This document shows positions 13,401 to 27,700 of a stretch of DNA of 64,000 bases, in pieces. Position 1 is the first letter of the stretch, and each line of letters opens with the position of its first letter. This stretch comes from Budorcas taxicolor (taxonomy: Eukaryota > Chordata > Mammalia > Artiodactyla > Bovidae), in assembly GCF_023091745.1 (NCBI RefSeq), contig NC_068926.1, positions 70,492,001 through 70,556,000 of the forward strand, in the 5' to 3' direction. The position numbers and the translations under genes were made by a program. A model generated the notes under the pieces. The model was not told where the DNA came from. It did not search any database and was given only the letters and a program-made list of their open reading frames with translations.

Positions 13401-16400
13401 GAACTTTCATAGTTCTGAGCACCTGGCTGAAGCCAGTGCTCCAGGCCCACAGGGCATTCTGTGAGTAGCATTGGTGCAGGGAGCCCTAGGGCTGAACACT
13501 GAAGGAACGATCATTAGATGAACTGAGGTTTTCCTTTGGTTTGAGAGAGAGATTAGTTCCTGCTAGCTTCCAACTCCTGACATTAATGCAGTAAGTCCCC
13601 TACATACGTAGCAGCATGCCCCTCTGTCCGTGGGATTTCCCAGGCAAGAACTAGTTGCCTAGTTCTGGGCAACTGGGTTGCTCCCATTCCTGGGGTCACA
13701 GTGATGGGAGATAGAGTTCCATTAAGCCTAGCCATGGAAATACTTCCTCATTTCACAAGCCTTCACAGCTCCCTAGACACAAATCCATCCCAGAACTGGT
13801 GTCAGACGAAGCTAAACCAGAATCCCAGACATTCGACTAATTATTGTTTCCCCCTATTTCTGTGACTGCTACATTTTTATCTTTGTCCAGTTTTACTGAG
13901 GTATATCCCTGGGGAAGGAGATGGCAACCCACTCCAGTATTCTTACCTGGAGAATCCTATGGACAGAGGAGCTTGGCAGGCCATGGTCCATAGGGTCACA
14001 AAGAATCAGACACCACTGAGACAACTTAGCATGCATGCACTGAGGTATAATCGACAAATAAAAATTGCACACATTCCGGGTGAACACAAGGTGATGACTT
14101 ACTACACGTATGTATTATGAAATGATTACCACAATCAAATTAACACATCCACCCCCTCACATAGTTATTTTTCCTTTTCGTGTTGTTTCGTAACTGCCAC
14201 CACTAATTTTAAACTGCAAATGAGTTCTTCTGATTCCATTTCTCCAGGAAGCATATACTAAAGAATGTCTTACTACCAATTCAAATTTTATCATTTACAA
14301 AGTATTTAAAGTACGTACTGAGGTCTGACAATATGAATTTGACTTATTTACCTGGGTGTGATCTTAAACACTTTAAGCTTCAGTCTCTATATATATGAGA
14401 TGATGTTTATAATAACAGCACCTGCCTGGAAGATCTGTTGGGAAGATTAACTACAATAATGTGTATAAATGCAAAGCATGTAACATTACATGTTATTTGA
14501 CACTAGTACCAGTTACATTGATTTTAATTATCTTGTTATTAGATACCATATTAGTCCCTGAATGTTAAAACTTAATACATTCAGGGACTAATACTTTTTA
14601 CTAATTCTTTTTGTTGTTGCTGTTTTTGTTCAGTTGTGTTTAAGCACCTTTATATTCTGGTCTGAACCTTTCTTTTCATATCCATCTCTTACTATATATC
14701 TCCATACACCCTGAACTCCAACCTTACTGAACTACTCAGTCTTGCTTAGAACACAGTCAACTGTATAGTACTGTATTGTAATAGGTTTAGAATACTTTTC
14801 ACAGAAATAATACATACATAAAAACAAATGCAAAAAATAAAGAAAACACTTCAAATCTTACAGTGCAGAACCTTGAAAGGGCTTCCCAGGTGGCTCAGTG
14901 GTAAAAAATCTGCATGCCAATGTAGGAGACGTGGGTTCAACTCCTGGGTCAGGAAGATCCCTTGGAGAAGGAAATGGCAACCCTCTCTGGTATTCTTTCC
15001 TGGGAAATCCCTGGACAGAGGAGCCTGGCGGGCTACAGTCCTTGGGGTTGCAGAGTCAGATATGACTGATGACTAAGCACACACACACCTTGAAAACTAC
15101 AGTAGTACAACAGCTGGCGTACAGGGGCTGGTACGCACATTTGCATCTTTGAAAGTTCCCAACTTGAAGGTTTGTATGCAGGGGACCGACTGCAGTTGGT
15201 GTGGAGAAATGAATTTGGCCAGATGTTTTCCTTGTGGTTTCAGTAGTTGTCCCTTTAGAGAAGGCTCATGGAAAGACATCAAATTTGCCAAATCCTGGGG
15301 GAATTAAAGGAAAGAATTTTAAGTGAAAGAGCCACCGTATTGATAATTGCACATTATCAGGAATCTAAATTGCAATGAGAAGAAACCTGTTTTTGTTAAA
15401 TAGTCCAGATAATTTAGAGGCAGAGTCTCCGACAGTGATGGGAACCAGAGGCACTGGCTTTGTCCTCAGCACTGCCAAGAACCCAGTGCTGAGCGGCAGG
15501 TTTGAAAGAGTACCTGAGGCCACATGATGTCAAAAACAGATGTGAAGTCACGAAGGGTAGCCTGCTTAGGCTGGCTATTCAGCCCAGTCATGTCTGGACT
15601 GGTCTATTCAGGTCTGAAGCCCTTCTGGGGTCACAGCTGGGGCTATGGGCAGCAGAGAGAGTGACAAAGGTGGCTCTTGAGGAGCAGACACATGAGAAGA
15701 CAAAGCTTAGCCTACAGAAGATGTGAGGGCAGGTGCAACCCCTGTCCCCTGCAAGGAGATCAAACCAGTTAATCCTAAAGGAAACTGACCCTGAATAGTC
15801 ATTGGAAGCACTGATACTGAAGCTGATGCTCCAATACTTGGCCACCTGATGCAAAGAGCTCATTGGAAAAAACCCTGATGCTGGGAAAGATAGAAGGCAA
15901 AAGGAGAAGAGGGTGGCAGAGGATGAGATGATTAGATAGCATCACTGACTCAATGGACCTGAGTTTGAGCCAATTCTGGGAGATGGTGAAGGACAAGGAA
16001 GCCTGGCATCCTTCAGTCCATGGGGTTGCTAAGAGTCAAACATGACTTAGCAACTGAACAACAACAACCCCTGTTCAGGGAACTAGATCCCACGTGCCAC
16101 AACTAAGAGTTCTCAGGCCAAAACTAAAGATTCAGCACATCACAATGAAGATCGAGGAGCCCGAGTGTTGACACCTGGCACAGCCAATAAATTAAAAAAA
16201 AATGTTTTTAAAGAAACACTGGGAGATAATGACAGCCTGTACAAGGACTGTGTGAAAAGTGCTGGCTGCCAGTGCCATTGTGAAGGCAGAGCCAGGTGAA
16301 CACGATTCAGCGCAGGTCCTGCGGCCATGGGCAGGAGTTCAGATGAGGCCAAGGTGAGCGACCGGAGAGCAGTGATGGCCGTGATAGAGATGAGCTGCAC

Positions 16401-18715
16401 CCGGACCAGTGTCCCCGGAGCTCCCCTGGCCGCCACTCCATCAAACGGCGACAGACGGCCTCAGGAGAGCCCACAGCTGCTTAAAGCCCACTGTCTCCCT
16501 TTGGGGGGGTCTTGGAGAGGACTTCTTAAACTTAAGGTTAATCTAATGCAGTTAATCATTACTGGTAATTGTGCCCTTAGTAGTACAACATTAGGCTTAA
16601 TCATTTATTGAGTAAGAGACAATAAATGAAAAAAAAAAGATGATGGATCATGACAGGCAGGCTACACGCAGAAGGGAATTCTGATTAAAGGTAGACTGTT
16701 ATTCCCACCAAGCTCTGAGGAGGAGGTGGATGTGCTTAAACAGCCAGCTTTCCTCTTAGCTTCCCCTTCCCCTCCTCCTCTTTCCTTTTCTTTTTCCTTT
16801 TACCATCACAAAGTATTTCAATGTTTGTTTAATGAGGACAAAATATAATGTGAAACAATAGAATTTTCACATCATGAGAATTCAATTTATGATCAGAGGC
16901 AATGGTGATTTACTTCTTTTTTTATTACCTGATTACTTAATTTATTATTTTTATTTTTGGCTGCTGGGTCTTCGTGGTGGCATTTGGGATCTTTTCATTG
17001 CATGTGGGCTCAGTAGTAGTGGCACATGAGGGCTTTAGTTCCCTGGCCAAGGATAGCACCTGTGTCCCCTGCACTGGAAGGCAGATCCTTAACTGCTGGA
17101 CCACCAGGGAAGTCCCCAGTAATTTACTTCTTTATGCAGAGTTTACTGGGTCATATTCTTTTAACTAAGGCAAGTAAGCATATGTTGTTCAACACACTTT
17201 AAAGTACGGGCAACAAAAGATGAAAATTCTTAAGCTGCAATAATTAAAGTACACAGTTTCCCTTCTCAGTGAATGACATCCACCCAGTCACTGAAGTCCT
17301 GATTCTAGGCATCATCTTTGATGACCCCTCTCTCCAGTCTCCTACAGCTGACCCATCAACAAGGCTCATCAACTTTGTTTCTGAAATGTGCTCCAGCGTC
17401 TGTGCCTGCCTTTGTCTCAGCTGCCACCACCGGAGGCCAGGCCACTGCCCCTTCTCACCTGCAAGCAGCAATTGCCTCCTGCATGTCTCTGTTTCCTCTT
17501 TTGCCCCCAGCACTGCACTCTCCACATGCTTGAGAGAAAGCCTTGAAAACAGGCTAGATCCTGTCCCTCCCCCACTTGAGACCCTCCAGTAGCTTCCCAT
17601 CACAGAGCGAGACCCTCACTCCCACTGCGGCCCACTTGGAGCTACGTGATGTACCCCTCCCAGCTTTCCAACCTCATCTCACTCGACGCACACACTGCAG
17701 CCACTCTGGCCTTCTTTCTGCTTTCCAACCACGATGACCTTCCCACTTGGCCAGAGCATTCTTTGCTAGAATGCTTTCCCTCTGATCTCAGCATGGTTGA
17801 CTTCTTTTATCATTTCGATCTCAGTTTAGATGCCCCACAGAGGATCATTCTATCACACTTTTCTATTTTCTTCACAGCACTGATCTCTCATTATCTTTTT
17901 TTTTCGGTCAGTGCTTTTCATAGAGGAATCCCCAGTGTCTAGAATAGAGCTTGACATACTGAATAGGTGCTAATTAACATTTGTGGAATGAATGAATGAA
18001 GCCACTTACACCATCATCTCCTCATCGTTCTGGAGACCTCCAGACCCTCTCCTATGACTTGGCATATGGCATTAAGCATATCAGCTATAAATCATATATT
18101 GACAGAGAGTTAGGACAGTTCCTTGGAACAATAATCTGCCTTTTGGGAAATATGTGTTTTGTTCCAGACTTGAACCATCTTAGGGATTTTTAGACAAATA
18201 GAGCCTCCCTGCATTGCTCAGCAAGACTGGAGATAATTATATTAATACTAGTGTGGTGCTTTTTGAATGTTGCTCTGCCTTCTCCTCCTGAATATAGAAA
18301 AACTCTAGAACTTTTTGGAGTTCTCTTGGATCTCAGATGCAGTTGAGTTGATGGTACAGTATCATGATCAGTCAGTGCAAAATTCCTCTCTTGTTTCCCC
18401 TGATACTTCCTCCTTCATCTCCTAGTCACAGTCCCATTCTCCTTTCCTCTCCCAGGTTTCCATTCTTGGGTATTTAATACACACACTTCCAATTTGCCTT
18501 CTAGCTTATGTTATTAGATATATGTATATCTTTGAAAAATGCAATGTTTTGTACATATATATATGGGGTCTTTGAGATCTTTGTAAAAAATAAAAATACT
18601 ATATTGAAGGAATTCCCTGGCCACCCAGTGGTGACAACTCCATGCTTTCACTGCTGGGGGCTCAGGTTCGATCCCTGGTGGGGGAACTAAGATCCCACAA
18701 GCCTTGCAATAAGGC

Positions 18716-18770
<55 letters not shown>

Positions 18771-21700
18771 TTAGAGAGATATTGGGCTTCCCTGGTGACT
18801 CAGTGGTAAAGAAATTCGCCTGCAGTGCAGGAGACACAGGAAATATGAGTTCAGTCCCTGGGCTGGGAAGATCCCCTGGAGGAGGAAATGGCAACCCACT
18901 CCAGTATTTTTGCCTGGAAAATTTCATGGACAGAGGAGCCTAGTGAGCTACAGTCCATGGGGTCACAAAGAGTCAGATATGACTGAGCACCTGGGCACCT
19001 TAGAGAGTATTATTACTAGTGGCATCCCTTAAGAAAATGGCAATCCACTCCAGTACTATTGCCTGGAAAATCCCATGGACAGAGGAGCCTGGTTGGCTAC
19101 AGTCCATGGGGCCACAAAAGTTGGACACGACTGAGCGACGTTCCTGTATGTTTCCTGTAATAGGATTACAGAATGTAACAGCTAGGAGTCACTTGGAAAT
19201 TATTGGCCCTACCCCTTGCCTTCTTTGACAAGTAACAAGTGATCTGAGGTCCAGAGGCTTCCTTTTAAATGATGTCTTTCAACGAAACTGTCCCCATTTC
19301 CTGAGAGCCTGAATTGGTCAATGTCCCCAGTGGGCAGCGCTGGAGACCACTGAGATGAATGGCAGAGGCCGGCACCCGCACGCCCAGCCTCTGAGGAGAC
19401 TTCCAGGGCGCGCCTGATGGGCTGTGGGGCATCCCAGACCTCCCTATCTATCGAGCATTGGGCTCACAAAGGTCTCGCAGAGGTCTCATCTGGGGATACA
19501 TCCCATGGCTCCTCCAGTCCTCCCCTTTTTATCTTCACCATTCCCCAAGTCCCCACATTCACCTTCCGAACCAGTGGTCCCAGCAGACTCTAGCAGTCAG
19601 GTTCCTGGCTGGCTTCTGCTCTTTCTTATCCTTCTCTTGGTTGCCATGTCTCTTCTATCTTTGGTCTGGCCTTGAGTGTCCTGGTGAAGCACAGAGTCCT
19701 CACCTGAACTTTTTGTGTTTCCAGATTGGAGCCTCTCTGTTTGCCAGTAACATTGGAAGCGGCCACTTTGTGGGACTGGCAGGGACTGGAGCAGCTGCAG
19801 GAATTGCCACTGGGGGCTTTGAATGGAATGTGAGTAACTCTAGAGACACTGTGTGCTGGTGCCGGAAGCAGCTTCAGTAGTCGGCCAGCTCAGTTTACAC
19901 TCAGAGATGTTCTAGATGTTAGAGAACCTCCCGGGGCCACGTTGCAGTGCAGTGGAGGAGAGGCTCAGTTTCAGGCCCCCAGAGTCCTGCTCCTCTTCCA
20001 CCACGAGAAATCACTGACATGATGGCGTTAGTGTTTCTTTCTTCTTTTAAAAGGGTGGGGCAAATTGAGAACGTAGCACTGACGTATATAGGTTACCATG
20101 TGTAAAATAGATAGCCAGCGGGAAGCTGCTATAAAGCATAGGGAGCTCGAGTGACGGGATGTGGTGGGGAGGTTCAAGAGGGAGAGGATATATGTATACT
20201 TACGGCTGATTCACGTTGTTGTACGGCAGAAACCAACACAACTCTGTAAAGCAATTATCCTCCAATTAAAAATAAACTTAAAAAAGCCAAGCCCTCTCGT
20301 ACCCTTTCAGCCACATTAGAGGTTTGGAAATACTTACCACAAGATTTCCAATATTATTATTATTATTTTTAAAAGCTTTCTAAATGGTATTTTACTCCTG
20401 TAAACCAGGGAGAAGGCCGAAGGGACTGTGATACCAGTGGGTAGCTGCCTGGGTCCCTGTCCACTGTTGCCCAACTATTGTTCCCACGGGCCCATCGGGG
20501 TCACAGGCCTCCTTCAGTCACTGATGTCACTTAGGAAGATGTCCATAGAGCTCAAAGAGAAAGTGCCAGGTGGTTGTTCTGGGGCAGCTGTGGGCCCTGC
20601 AGGCAGCAGTGTGGCTAAGTCTCCTCCTGGTTTGACTCTGCCTCCTTTTTGGTTTTAGGCCCTGATTTTGGTGGTTTTGCTGGGCTGGGTGTTTGTCCCC
20701 ATTTACATCAAGGCTGGGGTAAGTATCTGCTCTGTTATTAGGTAAGATGTATTTTCCTGCTGGCAAGCATTTGTGTGAACTTGGTCCTCCTGGAAAGCAG
20801 AGGAGACTTTTTGGGACAAGAGTCTATGACTTGGCTCTTTCCTGGGCTATAAAGTTCCCGACTGCTCTCAGAGGCATTAAATAGATCCACTTGGCCACGA
20901 CTTTTCCCTCTAGAAAGCCCTCCTAAGCAGTCTCAGTCTATTCAGCACCTAGATTATCACATTCCCTCACACTGGGTGAATGAATACTTGCAAGGTACTG
21001 CCGCGCATTGCTCACGTTCATAACTGTCTGCCTCTGCCCCTGGAAGGGAAGCAGCACGAGAAAAAGAACCATAGTTTCTTCTGGTTTACAAACACCAGCA
21101 GTCCTTGTCTGCTGAGCATGCAGCTAGCACTCATCTACCAAATAGCGTGTTCAGTCTCTTGACTAAACCTCTGACATTTTACATAAGACAGCTTTAGCAT
21201 CATCCGTCCTGTGAGATGTGATGAGCATCTACTCCCTGTACACCTGTGCATTGGGAGCTGAAAGCAATAGAGAGGAAGCACAGGTAGCCCATGGCTCTCC
21301 TGGAGGCTCAGGGACTGTTGGTGACACATGTCTGATTCCAGGAGACAAGGCTCAGGGTTGAGGACCCAAGACAGAGTGTGGTTGGAATTTGCAGACAGGA
21401 GCTGGGAGAGCAGCTGAGCTAGCCTGCAGCCACGGCCCTTGGCAAGGCTTCTGCGCAGAGCAGGGTGAAGCACCCGGCCTGGCCACCTTGTTTCAGTGCG
21501 CTGAAGTGCTCCCGCCGTGGTTATGGCGTCTTGTTTACAGTAGGTGCTTTGTATAAGACTATTTAGGGCCTTCCTAGTGGCACTGTGGTAAAGAATCCAC
21601 CTGCAATGCAGGACATGCGGGTTTAATTCCTGGGTCAGGAAGAGCCCTTAGAGGTGGAAATGGCAACCTGCTTCAGTGTTCTTGCCTGGAAAATCCCACG

Positions 21701-24700
21701 GACGGAGGAGCCTAGGGGCTATAGTCCATGGGGTCCAAAAATAGCTGGACATGACAGCAGAGATGCACACCTATCTGTTTACTACCCCTCCCTCCTTCAA
21801 GGCAAGGATCTGTCTCCTTGGTTATATGCAGTCATGTGTTCATTAAAATATTGTTTACTGGGCACCTACTACGTCCTGGGATAATACCAAGTTGCCTCTG
21901 CAGTGGTCGGGCGTGTGGAATTGAGATGAGCAAGTGGCTGGAGGCCAGGGCCTCCTGGACACCTCTCAGACTTCTCTGACCAGCAAGGTCACGCCTCTGA
22001 CGCCGGAGTGGATGCCCCGCTCTGCTTGCTCTGGGCCCTCTGATCACCTAGGCTGTCAGTGATCACCCTTCTGTCCGGATAGGTGGTGACGATGCCGGAG
22101 TACCTGCGGAAGCGATTTGGAGGCCAGCGGATCCAGGTCTACCTGTCTGTCCTGTCCCTGGTGCTGTACATTTTCACCAAGATCTCGGTGAGTCCCCGCC
22201 CTGGGAGCTGGGCGCTGGCTGGCTCAGAACCTGCCCACTCCTGCTCCTCAGCAAATGCTGGCCCACAAAGGGTAGTGCTGTGTTGCTGTTAACTCGGTCC
22301 CTTAGGCCTTCTTGCTTCTGAGGGTAAAGTCCTGTTTCACACATCAAGGAGTGAACACACAGACCTCCTTACTGTGGGGAAGGTTGAAGACATAAGTGGT
22401 TCAAGAAGGTTCAGTGAAAGCTGTTCTTAGTAGAAGATTAAAAGGAAGTAACGGATACCTGAGGGCTGGCCCTGACCTAAAGCTGTAAGCCTTTATGCCC
22501 TGTCAGGGTCAGAATCTGGACCTAGTCTTGTCACTTGGCTTTCACAGTGAACAACATTTTGCCATTCTTGGTTCATCTCTTCCTTTCCACCTTTTTTTCT
22601 CCAGTAGTATTTTAAGTCAAATGCCAGACATCATGTCATTTCACTGTAGATTCTTTGGAATGCACCGTTAACTTCTGAAAACACGTAACCAGTACGCTGT
22701 TATCATGCTTAACAAAATTTATAGTAATTTCTTATCTTAGGTAGTTTAACACAGGGCCCATATTCAGATTTTCCTGATTATCTGAAAAATGTCTTTCAGT
22801 TGATTTGCTTGAATCAGAGTTCACATGAAATTTACACTTGGCATTCCACTGTTTTCTTTCTCTAGAAGAAATATATATATATATATATATATTTTCAGAC
22901 GACCACAATAATTTTTCTGTTTTATATTATTACCTTTTACATTCTTATACTTTTTTTTTGATTGGGTTGTCTTATTGTTGTTGCATTGAAATTGTTCTTT
23001 ATATATTCTGAATAACTTACCCTTCTCTGATATGAGTTGCAAATATTTTCTCCCATTCTGTAGGTTGTCTATTCACTTAGTGTCCTCTGATGCACGGAAG
23101 TTTTAAGTCCTGACGAAGTCCAATTTATGTTTTTTCTTTTTTTGCTCATGCTTTTGGTGTCATTTCTAAGAATCCATTGCCAAATCCAAGATCGTGAAGG
23201 TTGAATGCTATGTTTGTACCTAAGAGTTTTGTAGTCTTAGCTCTTACATTGAGGTATTTGATCCACTTTGAGTGATCTTTATACATGATGTGAAGTAGAA
23301 TCCAAGTTCATTCTTTTGCACATGGACATCTGGTTCTCCCAGAACCATTGAAGTGATTGTTATGTCCTGACTGAATGTTCTCACCGGGGACATGGGCTCA
23401 GGAATTGGGCCCGTAGGGCTTTGATTGGAATTGGGGCTGACACCTAGCCTCACTGTTCTCTCCCTCCCCAGCTTCCTGACATCAGGGGCTGCTACCCTTG
23501 ACTGGTGCCTGTGTGATGATTCCACTCCTTCACTTGTAACTAGTTGCTTCAGGGATTTAGTTACAAGATGAAAACCCCAGGCATTCCAGTCTTATTTCCC
23601 TAGAGACTGGTGTGTATGGACTGGACTGGGAATTGCTGGGAGGGGTGGAGAAATCAGGCTTCCTGAGGGAGGGGAGGGCAGGGGCGAGAGGAGGAAAGGA
23701 ATGTAAGCAGAAAGACGCAGAGGTGATGCTGGCACCCGTAGGAGCTGATGGGACCGCTCCTTGCTCCCTGATTCAGCTTGTGAGGTGGCACCTGTCTAGT
23801 GACCATGTAGAGGGGGGCACCGGCATTCCCTTTCTTGGAAGCCAACCTTCTCCAAGTCCACAGTTCAGGTGGGGGAAAGTCTGCTGGCTGAGCTTTGCCC
23901 TTGGAGCAATGTAGCAGCAGTCATATAAATAAGCTCAGGGCTCAGCCTCTCTGCCTGCCTTCCCAGTCGCCTCACCTATAGTTCAGGTTACTGATTAAAC
24001 CTCCTGGATGTGGGAGCCCACAGGTACCTGAGGCGCAGCCTCCCTCAGCTCAGATCCTGATGGAGTCCATCCTCTCCCCAGCACTTGGCTTCTTCTGAAT
24101 TTTACTTTCGAATAGTACTTAGTATGGACTATGGGCTTCCTAGGTGGTGCTAGTGGTAAAGAACCTGCCTGCCAATGCAGGAGATGTAAGAGATATGGGT
24201 TCAATCCCTGGGTTGGGAAAATTCCCTGGAGGAGAATATGGCAACCCACTCCAGTACTCTTTCCTAGAGAATCCCATGGACAGAGGAGCTGAGTGAGCTA
24301 CAGTCCAGAAGGTCACAAAGAGTCAGACATGACTGAAGCAACTTGCACCCTTTCTGTGTGATTTCTGGGGCTGCTTACTGGAAGCCTTGTCCAATCTCCA
24401 CCCAATGCCCAGAGCCAGTGATCCCTTGAAAAGTGCAAATGAAGGATGACCTCTGCCTTTTGTTTTGTGCCAGTCTTTTTATTTAGTCTCCGATAGGGCC
24501 TGACTTCTTCCATCTCTGGTCCTCATAAGAGTATGGCATGGGTGGGGATTTTTACCTATTTTCCACTTCATGGAAGAGAAAACTGAGTCTCAGAGAAATT
24601 GAGTAATTTGTCCCCAGTTGTGTAGCTAGTGTAGGCAAAGGCGAGACTGGAGTCTGGGTTTCTCTAGTCCCGTTGCCTGCATTCTCACAACTCTGCACTT

Positions 24701-27700
24701 GCTTTGATGGGAAAAGACAGGGAGACATAGGATAACAGAGTGGGATGGATTATCTAGTTCTATGATTGATGCTCCCATTTTTCAGTGGGGAAACTGAGGA
24801 CCAGAGAAGGGGGTAAACAATAGCAGAGCTAGGTTGAGAAGCAGAGTCTCTGATACTTTAGACAATATGTCCCCCGGGTCTTCTAAGTCCAGTATAAATG
24901 GATCAAAATTCAAGACCTTGGGGAAAAGTAGCCAGTTAGGTGACCTTCCAATATAACCACATCTCTGAGAGTGGGATTTGAAGGGAGAAGTGAGAAGGGA
25001 AGGGAGAAGTCAGCTCACACTGGGTGCATGAAGGATCTGAAGGTGGGCCATTTAGGCAGCGGGGAGGGACAGGGAAGGCCAGACAGGCAAGGCTTTGTCT
25101 TTAAAAATTAGCCTGACTTCAGATTCACCATGGGTCACAGAGCATGAAATCCTTAAAAGAATTACACTGATAGTGACTGTACTCGCTGGGAGCTCACATT
25201 AAGGTGCACATGAGTTCAGGGCTTGTGGACAAAAGGAATCATTAATTAAAATAAGGTGGTCATTGCACACAAACAGAGATTAATCACTGTTGTGTGTGTG
25301 GAGGCATGGGTACCTTATGATGGATAAGAAGAGTGGCCTTTTGAGATCCATGTTCAGACAGGGAACATCCAGGGACCTGACAGGAAGGCTTCGGGAGGGT
25401 GTTGGGATCCAGTAGGCATGTAATTGATAGGAGAGAAAAAGTGAAACGCATTTCAGGTGCAGTGTCCCGGATGTGGCCCAGGCCACTGACCACAGGCGGC
25501 GTGGAGCCTTGAGTCTGCCTGCCATCTTCTGGCCATGTCCTTTTGGACTCGGAATTTCTGAGACCCAGACTTGATTATTCCTCCATGCTTTCCTCTGATG
25601 ACACAGTGGTAAAGAATCTGCCTGCCAATACAGGAGACTTGGATTCGATCCCTGGGTTGGGAAGATCCCCTGGAGAAGGAAATGGCAATCCATTCCAGTA
25701 TTCTTGTCTGGAAAATCCCATGCACAGAGGAGCCTGGTGGACTATAGTCCACGGGGTCACAAAGAGCTGGACCTGACTGAGTGACTGAGTACAAGCATGT
25801 ATTCCTGAGAATTTCATATGCTCCTTCCCGTCCACCCACTCCACCCTAGCACCCTGCCTTATCAAGTTCGGAGAAGCAGTCTGCTGTAAGATTTCCTGGC
25901 ATCATGTCTCTTATTTAAATGTACAGGATCACTTGAGATAAAGCCTGACATTTTATGAATTACTTGTGATGACCAAACATCCCTGTGTGTGTTTCCTGGG
26001 ACTCTTATCACAGATCACAACCCTAATAAACTTCTATAGCAACTTTGCTATCTATTCTGTATCTTTGGTTGAAAATAAGAGCTTTGGCTTTTGCTTAAGT
26101 TTTGAATGTTTATCACCTTGTGCATTCACTCACAAATAGAGAAATTTGAATAACTGGGTTCTCCCTCTCAAACCTCATTGTCAGGCAAAATTTACTGGGT
26201 GCTCTGATACAGCTCGGACTAGAATGGGCAGCAAATGCATGCATGTAAAACCACAACATTTCAAATCATCAGAACTAAGACTAAATAACCTGCCCAAGGC
26301 TAATGAGATTACTTACTCTAAGAGGGTTTCCAACTGGATTTGTAGTTTGTTGTTCCTTGTGAGTTCCACAGAGCTTGTTCAGTCAAGCTTTCAAAGGCTA
26401 AATCCAGCTTCCTGTTTTTATAAATAAAGTTTTATTGGAACACAGTCATGCCAGTTGATTGATGTATCATCTCTGGCAGCTCTCATGCTTCACAGTAAAT
26501 GACTTTGTGCAGGTTGGACAGAAACTGTATGTCCTGCAAAGCTTAAAACATGTATGAAGTGAGCCTTTACAAAAAAAGTTTGCTGGCCCCTGGTCTTCAG
26601 TTCAGTTCAATTCAGTAGCTCAGTAGTGTCCAACTGTTCGCGACCTCATGAACTGCAGCACTCCAGGCCTCCCTGTCCATCACCATCTCCCGGAGTTTAC
26701 TCAAACTCATGTCCATCGAGTCAGTGATGCCATCCAGCCATCTCATCCTCTGTCGTCCCCTTCTCCTCCTGCCCCCAATCCCTCCCAGCATCAGGGTCTT
26801 TTCCAATGAGTCAACTCTTCGCATGAGGTGGCCAAAGTATTGGAGTTTCAGCTTTAGCATCAGTCCTCCAGTGAACACCCAGAGGACCATAAATGTCTAG
26901 TTCACTTCAAGTTGGTTTTGCTTAGCAGCATTGGTAAAAATTTCTGTGTCCCCCACCCCCTTCCTTCCTTCCTTCCTTCCTTCTTTAGTAAGGGCTAAGT
27001 GGGGTTTAAAGAAGAAGCAGTTTGGGATAAGCTATGAAATAATTGATCTCATAGGATTAGAGGCAAGTTTTTTTTATATCAAAGCTGGTGGTATATTCTG
27101 CATCCAGTCCTCAAATTTTATGAATAAAAAAGTAATGAAATGCTTCAAACATACAGTAAAGTACAAAAAATAATATAGCTAGTACTACCACCAAGATTCT
27201 ATAGATCTAAATTGCATATCATTAAAAAAAATTAAATATAATAGATAAGGCTCATCTATAACCTTTTACCCCATTTCCTTCTTCTTAAAAGGTAAACATT
27301 ATCTTGAACTTGGTATGTATTTTTCTGGTCTATTTTAAGAATATTTTTACTATAAAATGTGTATTATTCATATATCCATAGGGAATATATTGTGTTGTTA
27401 AATTTCTGTTTCCTCACCTTTGGAACTGTAAGAAAAATATAATGATGGCATTTAAGAAAATCTGGAGGGGAAAAGCACCCATAAGCCTATAATTATGGCG
27501 CAGACATTTTCACAGTTTGACTTGGCCTATAGTGTGTGTTTTCCTTTAGAGATCTGCATTCAGAATACGCAAGCCATTTTGTGGTCATTCTCCCCCTTCT
27601 TAGTATCAAACTGTAAACATTTCCCCATATTTCCACCTTCACAATTATTTTTTAGGGGCTATGGAGCATAATAGCTGATATACAGATTTCAGCCAGCCTC

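Noticed and set aside
17244..17942. Several open frames around 17.3-17.9 kb
   Set aside because: They lie in an ancient L2 LINE and do not form one continuous protein.
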